From Bacillota bacterium (GTDB lineage Bacteria > Bacillota > Limnochordia > Darwinibacteriales > Darwinibacteriaceae), in contig JAAYRS010000110.1 in assembly GCA_012518645.1 (NCBI GenBank), positions 1-36,854 on the forward strand: a stretch of 36,854 bases of DNA, written 5' to 3'. Numbering within the stretch: position 1 is the stretch's first letter; the number at the start of each line of letters is the position of its first letter. The position numbers and the translations under genes are program-made. Shown piece by piece: positions 9,085 to 17,209 of this stretch. The notes beneath the pieces were generated by a model. That model was given only the letters and a program-made list of their open reading frames with translations. It searched no databases and had not been told where the DNA came from.

Positions 9085-10276
9085 GATCGATCTCCCTTTC
9101 CTTTACTGTACAGAACAAGCGGCCCCGCCGCAGTCTCACAGAAACTTGTTCTCCCACTTGGACCTGTTCCGCTCGATGAAGAATACACCCTTCCTCATCT
9201 TGGCAAATCGCATAGCCCCTGCTTAACGTGCGCAGGGGACTTAATGTTTCCAGTTTGCCGCCTAAAGCTGATAGCTCAGATTTTTTAAGTGCCAGATTGT
9301 GATTGTGGACCCTCCCTAAGCCTGTCCATAATTCGTCTAAATTTTGGCGCAACTGCCTCACTTTGTGTTCCGGATGCTTTAATCCTGCGGCACCTTTTAA
9401 CTGTTCCAGATAGCGGCGTTCTGCCCTGATCCGCCCCAAGAAAACGGTTGCCATGCGCTGACTGAGGTTCCTTGTTTTCTGCACTAGTTCTGATTTCAAA
9501 GGAACCACCAATTCTGCAGCTGCAGACGGAGTCGGTGCCCTAAGATCAGCGGCAAAGTCGGCGATAGTAAAATCTGTTTCATGCCCCACCGCGGCCACGA
9601 CCGGGAGAGGGCAGTTAACAATGGCCCGTGCTACTTTTTCGTCATTAAAGGCGGACAACTCCTCAAAAGAACCTCCACCCCGCCCCAGGATTACTACATC
9701 CGCTTTGGTGGATCGCACTTGGGAGAGCGCTTCGGTTATGCTTTCCGGCGCGTCCTCGCCCTGAACTACAGCTGGGACAATTAAAATAGCAATACCCGGG
9801 AAACGGCGCTTAAGGATCTGGAGAATATCCCGCAGAGCTGCTCCTGTTAAAGAAGTAATTACCGCTATCTTTTGCGGTAAAAAAGGAATGGGCAGCTTTT
9901 TTTCCGGAGCAAAAAGTCCTTCTTTTTCCAAGCGATTCTTTAATTCGTGGAAAGCTAAGTGCAATTTACCAATCCCCTGCGGCAGCATAATCTCCACATA
10001 TAATTGGTATTCCCCACTCCTTTCATAAACACCTACTGAACCCACAGCAATTAATTGATCTCCGTCTTGGGGCACAAAAGCCAGCCTTTGATTGCGGCTT
10101 TTAAACATCACCGCCTTGATCCTGCTTAATTCATCTTTAAGGGAAAAATACATATGCCCTGAGGTATGATGAACAAAGTTAGAAACCTCCCCAAATACCG
10201 CGACATTTTGAAGTTGGGGCAGGTTTAAAGCCTCCTTGATCTGTTGGGTCAGATCACTAACGCCAATAGGGTTCAC
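9077..10276 (-). CDS. xseA: Exodeoxyribonuclease VII large subunit
   Basis: This is the catalytic subunit of exonuclease VII. The 399-residue protein has an N-terminal OB fold (VFGEVSNFVHHTSGHMYFSL), then the catalytic region with ITSLTGAALRDILQIL, VILGRGGGS, and the conserved VAAVGHETDFTIADFAADLRAPTPSAAAELV block split over the active site, then a coiled-coil C-terminal half that binds XseB. It starts at GTG with GGCGGG upstream. A terminator lies just before it, so xseA begins a new unit or relies on readthrough. folD, often found beside xseA, is absent here. Confidence 0.96.
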   Translation of the reverse strand: MNPIGVSDLTQQIKEALNLPQLQNVAVFGEVSNFVHHTSGHMYFSLKDELSRIKAVMFKSRNQRLAFVPQDGDQLIAVGSVGVYERSGEYQLYVEIMLPQGIGKLHLAFHELKNRLEKEGLFAPEKKLPIPFLPQKIAVITSLTGAALRDILQILKRRFPGIAILIVPAVVQGEDAPESITEALSQVRSTKADVVILGRGGGSFEELSAFNDEKVARAIVNCPLPVVAAVGHETDFTIADFAADLRAPTPSAAAELVVPLKSELVQKTRNLSQRMATVFLGRIRAERRYLEQLKGAAGLKHPEHKVRQLRQNLDELWTGLGRVHNHNLALKKSELSALGGKLETLSPLRTLSRGYAICQDEEGCILHRAEQVQVGEQVSVRLRRGRLFCTVKEREIDHG

Positions 10277-10293
10277 TCTATTTCCCGCCTTTC

Positions 10294-10317
10294 AAAAAAA
10301 GGCCGGTCAGTCCGGCC
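10294..10317 (-). terminator. Rho-independent terminator after small membrane gene
   Basis: A perfect GGCCGG/CCGGCC stem with a 5-nt loop is followed by seven T on the minus strand. The stop codon of the upstream small gene lies in the loop. It separates the asp23-nusB group from xseA. Confidence 0.75.
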
Positions 10318-10483
10318 TGCTTGCATTTCTTTTAATTGCTTTTTTTGCTCTATCCCTGGTCATCCCTAATTCCAGCAAATAACCGGCAATTACCCCTATA
10401 ACAACCCAGAAAGAATACCCTGGAGCCACAAAGTGGCCTGCGATAAAGCCAAGGATTGCACCGCCAGCCAATTTAATCCACAC
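10307..10483 (-). CDS. Small two-helix membrane protein, unknown function
   Basis: The 58-codon gene starts with GTG, 6-8 nt after GGGGAGGT. The product has a glycine-rich hydrophobic segment (residues about 5-20), a short loop, and a second hydrophobic segment (about 24-40). It ends in a basic tail (TRDRAKKAIKRN). The stop codon falls inside the terminator loop. The glycine spacing is like that of small DUF2273-type or XpaF-type membrane proteins, but I do not recognise a family. It follows the TsaD-like gene by 45 nt and is probably co-transcribed. It is supported by its ribosome site, composition and fit between gene and terminator. Confidence 0.65.
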   Translation of the reverse strand: MWIKLAGGAILGFIAGHFVAPGYSFWVVIGVIAGYLLELGMTRDRAKKAIKRNASRPD

Positions 10484-10528
10484 AGAGTCCTACCTCCCCT
10501 CTTTACAAGTTATGAAGGGAATAAAAAT

Positions 10529-11494
10529 TTAGTCCTCCTGCGGGAAAAGAAGGCCGCCCGAGGCTAAGGCCGCGTAATAGGCCGCCCCGTAGGCATTATC
10601 GGTGCTAAATTCCGGGGACGCAAAATATATGTTCCAATTGGGTAATGCCTGCTCTAGTTCCCTGCGGATGATCTTATTGGCCGCAACCCCGCCAACAATT
10701 AATAATTCCCGGGACTGAGTTTTCTGTTCAGCCCAGGTAATCCACTTAATTAACGTTCGGCTGATCACCTGAAAACTTGAAAGGGCAAGTACTTCCGGAG
10801 CTATTTCTCCCTTCAGCCTTTCTAAGGCCGTTAATGGCCCGGAAAAACTAATCTTGCCGGCTTTATGAAATGTGGCGATAGGCACGGTAGAGTCTGCAGT
10901 TTGGGCCAGCTGCTCTAATTCGGGGCCGGCAGGAAATCCCAAACCCAAACCGACGCCAAGGCGATCAACTAATTGGCCTGCATGCAGATCCGAAGTCCCG
11001 CCCCACAAATTCACCTTCATCCGCCAAGTTTCTAAGTTTAGCTCAACCTGAACTAACTCAGTTGTACCGCCTGATAAATGAATGGCTAGAAAACGTTCGG
11101 AAAAAGGGCCGGCACTGCTGCCCAGACCGCCCCAAATGTGGTTTTCTTGGTGAGACAATTCGTAGCAGGGTATCCCGAACAAGTGCCCTAAACTCTGGGC
11201 CAAGCTTTGCCCGGGTAAAAAAACAGGCATGTAGGAATCTATTTGAGCCCGGGGCTTGGAAGATACCCCTATCGCTGAGATGGAAGCCTTCCCTGACAGG
11301 TAAGAACCAAGCTCAGCCCCTAACAACGGTAGATTTTGTACATGTTGAAAAAGGGCCTCGGATTGGCGCAGGCCCCTTTGGCCCGGGCCCACATTCAGCA
11401 TACGGCGTAAGTCGGCAAGAACAGCACCATCCTGACCCACTAAACAAAGAGAAGTAGTGTAGCTGCTCGTATCTACGCCTAAGAACACCTTCAT
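10529..11494 (-). CDS. TsaD/Gcp-like ASKHA protein (paralogue)
   Basis: The 321-residue protein is of the COG0533 fold. It starts with a nucleotide-binding strand (LGVDTSSYTTSLCLV), has the metal-binding HxExH motif as HQENH at residues 115-119, the phosphate loop LSGGTTELVQV, and a C-terminal VGGVAANK motif. True TsaD makes the N6-threonylcarbamoyl mark on tRNAs reading ANN codons with TsaB/TsaE/TsaC. This gene, beside nusB and slightly short, fits a paralogue seen in some Clostridia, so I give no symbol. Whether it is the only TsaD cannot be decided here. It overlaps nusB by 4 nt. Confidence 0.8.
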   Translation of the reverse strand: MKVFLGVDTSSYTTSLCLVGQDGAVLADLRRMLNVGPGQRGLRQSEALFQHVQNLPLLGAELGSYLSGKASISAIGVSSKPRAQIDSYMPVFLPGQSLAQSLGHLFGIPCYELSHQENHIWGGLGSSAGPFSERFLAIHLSGGTTELVQVELNLETWRMKVNLWGGTSDLHAGQLVDRLGVGLGLGFPAGPELEQLAQTADSTVPIATFHKAGKISFSGPLTALERLKGEIAPEVLALSSFQVISRTLIKWITWAEQKTQSRELLIVGGVAANKIIRRELEQALPNWNIYFASPEFSTDNAYGAAYYAALASGGLLFPQED

Positions 11495-11907
11495 TGAAAC
11501 CCACCATCTCTGACAACGGTACCCAAAAGCCCATTGACAAAACGGGCGGATTGGGGATCACTGAATTTTTTAGCCAACTCTACTGCCTCGTTAACTGAAA
11601 CACTGGCGGGAATCTCATCCATAAAGACAATTTCGTAGACCGCCAGCCTTAAAATATTACGATCAACCGAACCCAAGCGGTGCACCTGCCAACCTTCGGA
11701 TATGGCACTGATTTGGGCGTCTAGAGCAGGCAACTGATCAATCACTCCCCGCACTGCTCTTTGCACATAGCGAACGTCCCTTTTCCGGAGGGCAGCCTCC
11801 GATAATCTTTGTTCCAGGGACTTTTCAAGCTCATTCTGTCCCATATCGATTTGAAAAATTGTTTTAAACGCGATTTCCCGCGCTAACCGCCTGCTCAACA
11901 AGTTCAC
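11491..11907 (-). CDS. nusB: Transcription antitermination factor NusB
   Basis: NusB binds boxA RNA with NusE (S10) to prevent termination in rRNA operons. The 138-residue, all-helical protein has the typical start (RRLAREIAFKTIFQIDMG) and C-terminal EAVELAKKFSDPQSARFVNGLLG block. It overlaps both neighbours by 4 nt, so translation is coupled with the DUF2273 gene and the TsaD-like gene. Confidence 0.95.
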   Translation of the reverse strand: MNLLSRRLAREIAFKTIFQIDMGQNELEKSLEQRLSEAALRKRDVRYVQRAVRGVIDQLPALDAQISAISEGWQVHRLGSVDRNILRLAVYEIVFMDEIPASVSVNEAVELAKKFSDPQSARFVNGLLGTVVRDGGFQ

Positions 11908-12113
11908 CTCAAAAACCGCTCGAAAACTTTAGGCAATCCGCTTTTAGAATCATAATGGGCCCCAACCAAGAAACCGGCAAGAACGCAAAGGCCTACGAAT
12001 AGACCCCGCAATACGCCGTAACGAATAATAATCCAACCGAGTAATAAACCAAAAACTGTGCCGTAAATTTTTCCTAAATGCGTGCCAATTACTTCCCAAA
12101 GTCTGCTGGCCAT
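11904..12113 (-). CDS. DUF2273 small membrane protein
   Basis: The 69-residue protein has two hydrophobic helices (about residues 14-30 and 33-50) and the YDSKSG tail. DUF2273 proteins are commonly encoded with Asp23 and AmaP and are thought to be part of the envelope-stress module at the membrane. ATG with GGAG 7 nt upstream. Confidence 0.85.
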   Translation of the reverse strand: MASRLWEVIGTHLGKIYGTVFGLLLGWIIIRYGVLRGLFVGLCVLAGFLVGAHYDSKSGLPKVFERFLR

Positions 12114-12132
12114 CTTAACACTCCTCTACAAT

Positions 12133-12648
12133 CTAGGCAAGCCGGGGTTTGCTCTCAGTAACACCATGGACCACTATTTCCACATTTTGAACATCTAAAC
12201 CAACCGTATTTTCCACAAAATTCCTTACAGTTTGCTGTAGTTCCTTTGAAAGCTGAGGAATATGAAAGTCGGGGAAAATTCGAATATCTAACCGTATTTT
12301 CAATTCTTTAGGATCGGTAACCAGCACCGCTGCTTCTTCGATACCCGGAAGCCCGCCGGCAACTTCCCGCAATAAGCCCTGCAGGCAATTAACGCTAAGG
12401 CGGACTTGGCCTAGTTCACCTTGGTGGACAATAAATTTCTGCCTTTCCCGCTTTGAAATTAAAATCAGCAGATAAACTGCCAAAAGAACTGTGAGTAAAA
12501 CAACCATTCCACCGTCCAAGTGCAGATCCGACGATTGTAGCCACTCAATTAACACCGTACTCCCCAACATTGTGGCAATAAGGAAACTCGCAAAGACAAG
12601 CAGGGCAATTGCAGTTAGGCCCAGAAAGACGCGATCAAGTATAGTCAT
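12133..12648 (-). CDS. amaP: Alkaline shock response membrane anchor protein AmaP
   Basis: AmaP anchors Asp23-family proteins at the membrane. The 171-residue protein has two N-terminal transmembrane segments (about residues 7-30 and 45-65) followed by a cytoplasmic Asp23-like domain (VRLSVNCLQGLLREVA and VENTVGLDVQNVEIVVHGV). It lies one base downstream of asp23. Confidence 0.88.
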   Translation of the reverse strand: MTILDRVFLGLTAIALLVFASFLIATMLGSTVLIEWLQSSDLHLDGGMVVLLTVLLAVYLLILISKRERQKFIVHQGELGQVRLSVNCLQGLLREVAGGLPGIEEAAVLVTDPKELKIRLDIRIFPDFHIPQLSKELQQTVRNFVENTVGLDVQNVEIVVHGVTESKPRLA

Positions 12649-12649
12649 T

Positions 12650-13060
12650 TTACTTCACCCTGGATGCTGGGGCAGGCTGCTGCTGTTCTACTTCTTCCTT
12701 CTTTTCTTGAGGGAAATGAACACCGAGAACATTAAGGTTTACTTCCATCACATCTAAACCCGTCATTACCTCAATTCTTCTTTTTACGTTTTCCTGAATC
12801 TCTTGTGCGACCTTGGGAATACTATGCCCGTATTCAATGATTAGGTACAAATCGACGACACATTCATGCTCTCCTACATCGACTTTAACACCCTTAGACA
12901 AATTGCGATGGCCCAGCATTTCCGCTATGCCCCCGGCGATACCGCCGCTCATGCCCGCTACCCCCGAAATCTCCGTGGCTGCCAATCCCGCAATAATCCC
13001 AACAACTTCATTAGCGATTTTTAGTTCTCCCAATTCTTGGCGTCGTTCCTGTTCCGACAT
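12650..13060 (-). CDS. Asp23/Gls24 family envelope stress protein
   Basis: This cytoplasmic Asp23-family protein assembles beneath the membrane through AmaP and is linked to alkaline and cell-wall stress. The 136 residues include the family core (IANEVVGIIAGLAATEISGV, then VDLYLIIEYGHSIP and ENVKRRIEVMTGLDVMEVN) and a Q/E-rich C-terminal tail. It is the first gene of a unit with a strong sigma-A promoter and leads asp23-amaP-DUF2273-nusB. Bacillus YqhY occupies the same place. Confidence 0.92.
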   Translation of the reverse strand: MSEQERRQELGELKIANEVVGIIAGLAATEISGVAGMSGGIAGGIAEMLGHRNLSKGVKVDVGEHECVVDLYLIIEYGHSIPKVAQEIQENVKRRIEVMTGLDVMEVNLNVLGVHFPQEKKEEVEQQQPAPASRVK

Positions 13061-13084
13061 TATCCAACACCTCCCGATGTAAGT

Positions 13085-13113
13085 ATTATATCAAATTATT
13101 TCCACCGCGACAA
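13085..13113 (-). promoter_or_regulatory. Sigma-A promoter of asp23-nusB unit
   Basis: TTGTCG, 17 nt, TATAAT, with an extended -10 (TG-A-TATAAT). It lies 25 nt upstream of the asp23 start, with a GGGAGGTG ribosome site between. Upstream, 13123-13149 holds an imperfect inverted repeat without a T-tract. Confidence 0.7.
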
Positions 13114-13267
13114 TTTCGTTCTTAATCGGCCATTTTTTCGGAAAAAGCCGCCTTAGTGAAGTTATCATAACTATTAAAATTGTTTCTTCTCTAATTCGTA
13201 CAGTATTTCGACAAAATGTCCCTTTCTCCTCTAAAAAAAGGCCCCGCGGAGTGTTTAGCACCAAAAA

Positions 13268-13810
13268 TCAAATTCCTATTAATTCGTCGACAATGGTGAT
13301 TGCATCCAGCCCGATCCCAGTCATTCTTTGAACCAACTCCCCTATTTTGGCGGCTTCCTCCCTAGTTAAGGTAACTGGTACTACCACTGTGATTGCCTCT
13401 TTATCTAAAATTACTAATCCGTCTAAATAACCTTTAGCTTTTAACAAATTTTCGATTTCCGTTTCTCTGCTCATTCGCTCTATTAAATTGTGCAGCTGTC
13501 CCTGGGCTTCTGTTTTCTGGGCAGCGGGAAATTGAGTATTGTAGACCGCCTCTTGCATCAACTCAATCTGACGGCTGCGAATCCGCTCCCTTTCAAGTTT
13601 ATATTCGGAAAACTTGGTTGGGATCGCTCGGACTGTGACCGGCTCCACCAACACTAAATCGGACGTAGATATGTCCTCAGTAGTTATCGCCTCCTGCGGC
13701 CCCAGTTCGTCATCACCTCGGAAAACATAAACTAAAGCCAAGACAACAACCACAATCAAAACCAAATTCCAAAACACTTTTTTCCCCCGCAGCACATAAA
13801 ACCTAGCCAT
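13268..13810 (-). CDS. spoIIIAH: Stage III sporulation protein SpoIIIAH
   Basis: SpoIIIAH is the mother-cell partner of forespore SpoIIQ in the feeding-channel complex. The 180-residue protein has one N-terminal transmembrane helix (about residues 13-30) and a C-terminal YscJ/FliF-like ring-building domain (ENLLKAKGYLDGLVILDKEA, then LTREEAAKIGELVQRMTG). It is the last gene of the spoIIIA operon. Confidence 0.92.
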   Translation of the reverse strand: MARFYVLRGKKVFWNLVLIVVVVLALVYVFRGDDELGPQEAITTEDISTSDLVLVEPVTVRAIPTKFSEYKLERERIRSRQIELMQEAVYNTQFPAAQKTEAQGQLHNLIERMSRETEIENLLKAKGYLDGLVILDKEAITVVVPVTLTREEAAKIGELVQRMTGIGLDAITIVDELIGI

Positions 13811-13822
13811 AAATACTCCCCC

Positions 13823-14359
13823 CTATTCTTTGAATAAAACCTCAATCCGATGCATGGGTATCTGCAGGACAGTCTGGACAGCCTGAGCTACCCTAAGACG
13901 CAAGCTGGGATCGAAATCCCAATCTAAAACCACCAATACCCCCCGGACAATCGGTTCTTCCTGTTCCAGAACCAAGGGAATTTCTTTCCGCATTCCCTCG
14001 TCACGCAAAATTATTGGGTTGGAGGTTATGCGCCTCTCTTCTCTGCCATCCAGATCCTGACGAATTTCTTCAGTTAAACTGGAGGCAACCGATAATTTCG
14101 AACTCCGCTCTAAGGTCAAAAAAACCCGGGCTCGCTTTGCACCCAACAATCGATCCAGTATTGCCGTTAACTCCCGCTGCCATAGTTCTTCGGTATTGAT
14201 AGGTGTTTCAATTTCCGGCCGGTTAGACAAAGACGGGGCTGGGCCGGAAGAGGAGCCCGGCTGCAAAATTAGAAGTCCCAGGCTGAAAACAGCGGCAAGG
14301 GCAACCCAGCCAAATACTTTCTTTTGATGTTCGCTTAGCCTGCTAAAAAAATTACCCAT
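13823..14359 (-). CDS. spoIIIAG: Stage III sporulation protein SpoIIIAG
   Basis: SpoIIIAG forms a large ring in the space between mother cell and forespore. The 178-residue protein has an N-terminal membrane helix (FGWVALAAVFSLGLLIL) and a ring-building domain (LTAILDRLLGAKRARVFLTL, GVLVVLDWDFDPSLRLRVAQ). It lies 12 nt upstream of spoIIIAH in the transcript. Confidence 0.93.
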   Translation of the reverse strand: MGNFFSRLSEHQKKVFGWVALAAVFSLGLLILQPGSSSGPAPSLSNRPEIETPINTEELWQRELTAILDRLLGAKRARVFLTLERSSKLSVASSLTEEIRQDLDGREERRITSNPIILRDEGMRKEIPLVLEQEEPIVRGVLVVLDWDFDPSLRLRVAQAVQTVLQIPMHRIEVLFKE

Positions 14360-14369
14360 GGTCTGCCCC

Positions 14370-14870
14370 CTATTTTATTTCTTGAATCAGGACCGACTCT
14401 TCCGGAAGATTCAAGATGTTTGCTACAATTTTCCTCGCTTTGCTTTTCAAGCGGGGATTAGCCGTATCTATCCTTATCTCTACCTCTGCGTTGCTGCTCA
14501 AAAAAGCTTCCAAATCCACCTCCACTTCGTTAACTTGATCTAAAGTTAAAAGCAACGCTTTTATTTGCCCGGCCCCCTCCCATTCCCCTTTTTTAAGGAA
14601 TGGTTTGGTCCCGGCAGTTTTTACCTTTTCGGCCAAATCCCGCCATTCTTCTTCCCGGCCCAAGGAAGGCTGAAAGCTAAGTTCAAACCCATCCCAATTA
14701 CGGTAGATAAGAGTTAAAAAGGGTTGCAAAACCGCAAGAATCAAGACTAGACCAAGCACAAGTTTAGAGATTTTACCAAGGCCCCCAGCCGGCAGCAGCA
14801 TTTCTGCTAGGGAAACCATAATCATTAGGGCCAGTAACATCCGCAGCCATTCTTTCCAAACCACAGCCAC
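14370..14870 (-). CDS. spoIIIAF: Stage III sporulation protein SpoIIIAF
   Basis: This is a component of the SpoIIIA-SpoIIQ complex. The 166-residue protein has two N-terminal membrane segments (LRMLLALMIMVSLAEMLLP and LVLGLVLILAVLQPFLTL) and a soluble ring-building-like domain (ALLLTLDQVNEVEVDLEA, IVANILNLPEESVLIQEI). It follows spoIIIAE by one base. Confidence 0.9.
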   Translation of the reverse strand: MAVVWKEWLRMLLALMIMVSLAEMLLPAGGLGKISKLVLGLVLILAVLQPFLTLIYRNWDGFELSFQPSLGREEEWRDLAEKVKTAGTKPFLKKGEWEGAGQIKALLLTLDQVNEVEVDLEAFLSSNAEVEIRIDTANPRLKSKARKIVANILNLPEESVLIQEIK

Positions 14871-14871
14871 C

Positions 14872-16041
14872 TCACCTCATTAGCACCGCCAGATTTCCAA
14901 GGCCTACCACGATTGAAATTGTTACTAAAAACATAAGCGCCACTGTGCCTAAAGAGACAAAGACCAAGATCAACGAAGATTCCACAGCGGCCAAGGCTCC
15001 CACTATGCGCTGATCGCAAATCGGCTCCAAAAGGGCAGCCACCAATTTATAAACGAGGACCAAAGACCAAACTTTAATTAAAGGAGTTAAAACCAAGAAA
15101 ACCACCATAACTAAGCCGAAAACTCCTACTCCGTTTTTAATTAAAAGTGAACCGCCTACAGCCACTTCCAAAGCATCTGCGAACATACCCCCCGCTATTG
15201 GAACCAATGTTTTCGTAAGATGTTTTGCTGCCCTTAAGGAGATCCCATCCGCCACAGGGGCAATCGCGCCGCGTACAACCATAAATCCCGTAAAAACCAT
15301 AAAGGCAGCCCCTAAAAGAGTTGTGACACCCTGCCGGAAAAAACCGCCCAGTTTCGCCAAAGGCAGCTCCGGAGAGAAATGGGCCAGCAGGCCAAATGCA
15401 GTGCCAAACAGAATTAGGGGAAATAATAGATAATGGACCAATCCGGCAATGGCCCCCACCAAGGCCCACAGTAAAGGATGAAAGATAGTAGCTGAGGTGA
15501 TTCCCCCCACTGTGATCAATAAGGCCGAAAGTGTGGGCAGCAGCGAATACATAAAAGACACCATTTGATCCACACTTTCGGTGGCAACTGCCAGAACCGC
15601 TTGAAAACTTTGCAAACAAAGGTAGGCCAGAACTAAAAAACAGACTGCAAAAGCAAGATTAACAACCGTTTTAGCTCCAAAAGTGGAATCTAAACGCTGT
15701 AAAAGTGCCGACAAGATAGTAATTACTATGAGTTGGCGAATAAAATGCAGGCTGAGGTAAATTTCCCGCAAAAACCTTTTTAAGAGCAGATTTAGAAATT
15801 GCATAACACCCGCTGTACCTGAGCTTCCAGATAACAAATGAGATAAAGAGAGATCTGGTATGAAATCTTGCAGATCTACCTCCACCAACTCAGTAAATCC
15901 CAAAAGCTGTTTTAAATTCAGTTCCTCCAGCTGCTCTTGAATTGACTCGGCTAAAAGCTGAGTTTCAGCCGATGCAGCCAAAACCGCGCCTGTACTTATC
16001 ATTAGAAATAAAAACAGGAACAAAATGCTTTTAAAACGCAT
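14872..16041 (-). CDS. spoIIIAE: Stage III sporulation protein SpoIIIAE
   Basis: SpoIIIAE is a polytopic membrane protein of the feeding channel, required for late forespore transcription. The 389 residues begin with a signal peptide (ILFLFLFLMISTGAVLAAS), then have about seven or eight hydrophobic segments, including the conserved LSALLITVGGITSATIFHPL and GVTTLLGAAFMVFTGFMVVRGAIA. The size is normal. Confidence 0.94.
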   Translation of the reverse strand: MRFKSILFLFLFLMISTGAVLAASAETQLLAESIQEQLEELNLKQLLGFTELVEVDLQDFIPDLSLSHLLSGSSGTAGVMQFLNLLLKRFLREIYLSLHFIRQLIVITILSALLQRLDSTFGAKTVVNLAFAVCFLVLAYLCLQSFQAVLAVATESVDQMVSFMYSLLPTLSALLITVGGITSATIFHPLLWALVGAIAGLVHYLLFPLILFGTAFGLLAHFSPELPLAKLGGFFRQGVTTLLGAAFMVFTGFMVVRGAIAPVADGISLRAAKHLTKTLVPIAGGMFADALEVAVGGSLLIKNGVGVFGLVMVVFLVLTPLIKVWSLVLVYKLVAALLEPICDQRIVGALAAVESSLILVFVSLGTVALMFLVTISIVVGLGNLAVLMR

Positions 16042-16052
16042 ATTCTCACCTA

Positions 16053-16445
16053 CTAGGAACCTAAAATCGCAAAAAGGGCCTTAAGAATGGCTTGCAGTAT
16101 AGGCAGTGCAATTAATAAAATAACTAATTTGCCCGCTAGTTCCATTATTGCAGAGATCGATTCCTCCCCCGCCTCCCGGCTGATCTGAACCCCGAAAGAG
16201 GTCAAGTAGGCGATGCCAATCGTTTTTAAAACCGGTCCTAAATACAAAGAATGCACCGCCGCTTCACCGGCCAAATTCAACAGGGCTTGGAAAGCAGCGT
16301 TAAGGTGAGGGATCAAAGCAATAAAAATTGTCGCTGCAAAGGCCGTTGCTACTAAAACCGCCCATTGGGGATGCTCTTCCCTGAGATGTGCTTGAAAAAC
16401 GGTCAGCACTAAACCCATGCCTACTATGAAAGGAAGCCAGAGCAC
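16053..16445 (-). CDS. spoIIIAD: Stage III sporulation protein SpoIIIAD
   Basis: SpoIIIAD is a small multi-spanning membrane protein of the SpoIIIA complex, 130 residues. SpoIIIAC resembles half of it. The conserved IGIAYLTSFGVQISREAGEE segment is present. It lies 6 nt after spoIIIAC. Confidence 0.92.
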   Translation of the reverse strand: MLWLPFIVGMGLVLTVFQAHLREEHPQWAVLVATAFAATIFIALIPHLNAAFQALLNLAGEAAVHSLYLGPVLKTIGIAYLTSFGVQISREAGEESISAIMELAGKLVILLIALPILQAILKALFAILGS

Positions 16446-16451
16446 AGTATC

Positions 16452-16649
16452 TCACCACCTAAAAACAGCTTCTACATCTGCAAAAAGTTGGGCCACCATT
16501 TGTACCAGCCACAAAAGAACAATAATCACACCCGCCAAGCTCAGCATTTGGGCTTGTTCTTTCCGATCCGCTTGGACTAGAAAGATATTAAGCACCGCTA
16601 CCAAAATTCCTAAACCCGCGATGCGGTAAATGGGTGATAAATCTGTCAT
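16452..16649 (-). CDS. spoIIIAC: Stage III sporulation protein SpoIIIAC
   Basis: The 65-residue membrane protein has two hydrophobic helices (IAGLGILVAVLNIFLVQ and GVIIVLLWLVQMVAQLF) separated by DRKEQAQM, as in the family. The gene lies 12 nt after spoIIIAB. Confidence 0.92.
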   Translation of the reverse strand: MTDLSPIYRIAGLGILVAVLNIFLVQADRKEQAQMLSLAGVIIVLLWLVQMVAQLFADVEAVFRW

Positions 16650-16661
16650 AGCCCATCACTC

Positions 16662-17174
16662 CTAGAACAAAAGCAAAACCAAAAGCAGGCCTATGCAAAA
16701 TCCCAAGTACTGCCACAATTTGGTCTGCTTATTTCTTTCTGCTTGAGCTTCTTCCAAAGACTGCTCTACCCGTTTTAACAAAAGAGTTAGGTGTTTCTCC
16801 TGCTCCGCGACATCACTGGAACCAAGAACAATGCTAAATCCGCGCAAATCCTCCACAACTTGGGAGGGAAACCCGTTAGCCTCCAAAATCCCGGTGCTTT
16901 CAATCCAAATGTCGGCAAAAGAATCGCCGCTGCCCTCTTGCAAACCCTTTTTCAAAGATTGCAAAAAACGGCGGAAGGGGCCGGAAAACTGAGAGCCCAC
17001 TTTTTTCAATATATCCGGCAGCGTAGTTTGCACAAAATGGATCTCCGATTCCAGAAGTTGGATGAATAATGCCAATTGCCTCAGATTTTTAACCCGTTGA
17101 TGATAACTGGAGGCGATTATTAGGCCCATCATTCCACAGGAAATTACCAGGAGGGCCGCACTCCAAAACCTCAT
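16662..17174 (-). CDS. spoIIIAB: Stage III sporulation protein SpoIIIAB
   Basis: SpoIIIAB is a membrane-anchored helical protein whose cytoplasmic domain resembles type II secretion GspF. The 170 residues have hydrophobic helices at both ends and the family block RQLALFIQLLESEIHFVQTT. ATG start with GGGGTGAGGG upstream. Confidence 0.92.
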   Translation of the reverse strand: MRFWSAALLVISCGMMGLIIASSYHQRVKNLRQLALFIQLLESEIHFVQTTLPDILKKVGSQFSGPFRRFLQSLKKGLQEGSGDSFADIWIESTGILEANGFPSQVVEDLRGFSIVLGSSDVAEQEKHLTLLLKRVEQSLEEAQAERNKQTKLWQYLGFCIGLLLVLLLF

Positions 17175-17209
17175 TCCCTCACCCCTGTCCTAACATATTA
17201 TGTTCTTTT

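Noticed and set aside
13123-13149. Inverted repeat upstream of asp23
   Set aside because: Mismatched stem and no T-tract; not called as a terminator or operator.
15137-15619. 160-residue alternative frame within spoIIIAE
   Set aside because: It is a shadow of the spoIIIAE coding sequence with no start signals of its own.
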